Assembly: GCA_013812565.1 (NCBI GenBank)
Contig: JACCTF010000775.1
Location: forward strand, 1 to 7,087
Direction of reading: 5' to 3'
Length of the DNA stretch: 7,087 nt
From: Pyrinomonadaceae bacterium
GTDB lineage: Bacteria; Acidobacteriota; Blastocatellia; Pyrinomonadales; Pyrinomonadaceae
Shown here: positions 5,559 to 7,087 of the stretch, piece by piece
Layout of the letters: each line of letters begins with the position of its first letter
How positions within the stretch are numbered: position 1 is the first letter of the stretch
Translations under genes and position numbers: made by a program
The notes under the pieces: generated by a model
Database searches by the model: none
Told to the model about the DNA's origin: nothing
The model's input: the letters and a program-made list of their open reading frames with translations, nothing else

Positions 5559-7087
5559 CTACATGGCAAGCAGTGCTTGCGCGCTTGTACTGTCAACCGG
5601 CTTGGAAAAGAAATACCCTTGCCCGTATTCGCATGCCAGCTTCTTTAATTGGGCGAGTTGTTCGTAGGTTTCCACTCCTTCCGCTGTCACCTCCATCCCT
5701 AAGTTGTGCGCCAACTCTACAATCGTGCGCACGATCTCCCCCCGCTCTTCCCCACTCTCCATCCGTCCGACAAACTCCCGATCAATCTTTAGCACATCCA
5801 CCGGATACTGGTGCAGGTTCGACAGCGATGAGCACCCCGTCCCGAAGTCGTCGATGTGCAGCTTCACTCCGATCTCACGCAGTGTCTCCAGCGTCTGCCG
5901 CGCCGCCTCCGCTTTCTCCATCACCGCACTTTCCGTGATCTCCAGATTCAAACTCCCGGCCGCCAGCCCGCCCTGCCCCAGCGCGCTTTCGACCTGCTCG
6001 ACCAAGTCTCTTTGCGTAAACTGCTTGGCTGACAGATTGACGCTCATCGACAATGACAGATGTGGGTGTGTCTGCTGCTGCGGCCACTGCGGCTGCCATT
6101 GGCTCACCTGCCGACACGCTTCCTCGAGCACCCAGCGGCCAATCGGGATGATCAACCCGGTCTCCTCCGCCAGCGGGATGAACTCATCCGGCAGCACCAG
6201 CCCGCGCTCTGGATGCTGCCACCGCACCAGCGCCTCGAAACCCGTGATCCGGTTCGTCTCCAACGACACTATCGGTTGATAGTGCAACACGAATTCTTCG
6301 CGCTCGACCGCCAGCTTGAGGTCCGCCTCCAACTTCAACACAGCCATCACACGTTCGTGCATGCTCGGATCGAATATCTCATGTCGCCCCGGTCCCACTG
6401 ACTTGGCCCGATACATCGCTGTATCAGCATCACGCAAGACTTCTTCCGGCTGACTGTAACCATGTGTCGAGAGTGCGATGCCGATACTGGCCGTGGTCGA
6501 GACATCATGTCTATCGAGCTGAAAAGGCAGACGCAGCTCATCGTGTATGCGATTAGCTACCCGCGTCGCATCGCTGATGGTGTGGATGTTGTTGAGCAGG
6601 ATCGTGAATTCGTCGCCACCTAGTCGGGCGATGACATCTTCTGGGCGCAGTGTGGTCTCCAGCTTGCGCGCCGTGGCCGCGAGCAACTGATCACCGACGA
6701 TATGGCCGAAGCTATCGTTGATGCTCTTGAAGCGATCAAGATCAACGAACAGCACGGCAAACAGATATTTCTCGTAGCGCTCGCTATAGGCAATCGCTCG
6801 ATTCAAATGTTCGATGAACAAGGCGCGGTTGGGTAAGCCGGTCAAAGCATCGTGAAACGCGTCATGGGTGATGCGCTCCTCGGTTGCTTTGCGTTCAGTG
6901 ATGTCACGCATTATCTTCGAGAAGCCGTGGAGGCCACCCTTCTCGTCGTGCAATGACTCAACCACGCCGCTGACCCAGAACCGTGTGCCGTCACGACGCA
7001 TTTGCCAACGCTCGCTCTCCGCCCGGCCTTCCGTCGCCGCCGTCTTCAGTTCTTGATCGGGCACACCCTGCTCGGTGTCTTCGAGCG
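5559..7087 (-). CDS. PAS-GGDEF-EAL cyclic-di-GMP enzyme, 5' end outside the window
   Basis: The minus-strand frame is open to the right edge, so only the C-terminal 508 or so residues are seen. A GTG at 7064 lies inside the PAS domain ([12 protein letters not shown] precedes and includes it) and is unlikely to be the true start. Numbering from that GTG: the end of a PAS/PAC sensor at 1-58 (RDITERK), a GGDEF domain at about 72-235 with GGDEF at 149-153 and an RPED inhibitory site at 140-143, and an EAL domain at about 245-495. The EAL residues are present: E277 in EAL, N343, E375, D405-D406 in DDFGTG, K426, E462 and Q482. Both the cyclase and the phosphodiesterase halves look catalytically intact, so it may be bifunctional, with the PAS or lost upstream domains choosing the direction. 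No membrane segment is seen in this part. Confidence 0.95.
   Translation of the reverse strand, partial: LEDTEQGVPDQELKTAATEGRAESERWQMRRDGTRFWVSGVVESLHDEKGGLHGFSKIMRDITERKATEERITHDAFHDALTGLPNRALFIEHLNRAIAYSERYEKYLFAVLFVDLDRFKSINDSFGHIVGDQLLAATARKLETTLRPEDVIARLGGDEFTILLNNIHTISDATRVANRIHDELRLPFQLDRHDVSTTASIGIALSTHGYSQPEEVLRDADTAMYRAKSVGPGRHEIFDPSMHERVMAVLKLEADLKLAVEREEFVLHYQPIVSLETNRITGFEALVRWQHPERGLVLPDEFIPLAEETGLIIPIGRWVLEEACRQVSQWQPQWPQQQTHPHLSLSMSVNLSAKQFTQRDLVEQVESALGQGGLAAGSLNLEITESAVMEKAEAARQTLETLREIGVKLHIDDFGTGCSSLSNLHQYPVDVLKIDREFVGRMESGEERGEIVRTIVELAHNLGMEVTAEGVETYEQLAQLKKLACEYGQGYFFSKPVDSTSAQALLAM

Noticed and set aside
5566..5580. Perfect GCAAGC-AGT-GCTTGC inverted repeat
   Set aside because: It lies within the last codons of the GGDEF-EAL gene and has no T-run, so it is probably a coding coincidence of alanine and leucine codons.
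1..7087. CRISPR arrays, tRNA or rRNA genes, defence systems
   Set aside because: No regularly spaced direct repeats, no tRNA-like cloverleaf and no rRNA motif were seen on either strand; no defence gene is present.

Overview
The window holds six protein-coding loci or fragments plus an unusual density of palindromic intergenic DNA. It looks like a chromosome of a moderately GC-rich, free-living bacterium. Genes are loosely spaced, several starts lack a clear Shine-Dalgarno, and the genes are housekeeping or signalling types. The mix of dispersed TTGCGGATT-type palindromes, a REP/RAYT-type locus and an M61 peptidase reminds me of Acidobacteriota (Blastocatellia-like). That placement is inference from general resemblance; there is no marker gene here to prove it.

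Layout, left to right. A long imperfect palindrome (3-84) precedes a zinc-ribbon plus two-CBS-domain protein (107-622, +). Convergent to it is a 23-codon minus-strand reading frame (632-703) with a good ribosome binding site, which resembles the N-terminus of DUF104/AF2212-type antitoxins and then stops. After a 191-bp spacer carrying a nested inverted repeat (793-848) comes a lipid kinase of the diacylglycerol kinase family (895-1800, +). Its stop codon lies in the arm of a second palindrome (1794-1871), which separates it from a convergent secreted M61-type metallopeptidase (1874-3595, -). A divergent control region (3596-3855) with a third palindrome (3623-3693) leads to an AlaX-type alanyl-tRNA editing protein (3856-5091, +). 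The 467 bp from 5092 to 5558 contain no intact gene but hold the most interesting object, described next. The window closes with a PAS-GGDEF-EAL cyclic-di-GMP enzyme (5559-7087, -) whose 5' end runs off the right edge.

The 5128-5405 element has two mirror-image arms, each with three small hairpins in the same order. Between them is an 82-bp relic of an IS200-like REP-associated tyrosine transposase (RAYT): the first 17 or so codons of the gene joined to its last 7 codons in another frame, so nearly all of the enzyme is missing. Base pairs that differ between arms do so in a pairing-preserving way. This looks like a non-autonomous REP doublet caught just after arising from a full RAYT gene by internal deletion.

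No operon is evident: neighbours alternate in strand, and the genes appear functionally independent (nucleotide-responsive CBS protein, lipid phosphorylation, periplasmic peptide hydrolysis, translation quality control, c-di-GMP signalling).
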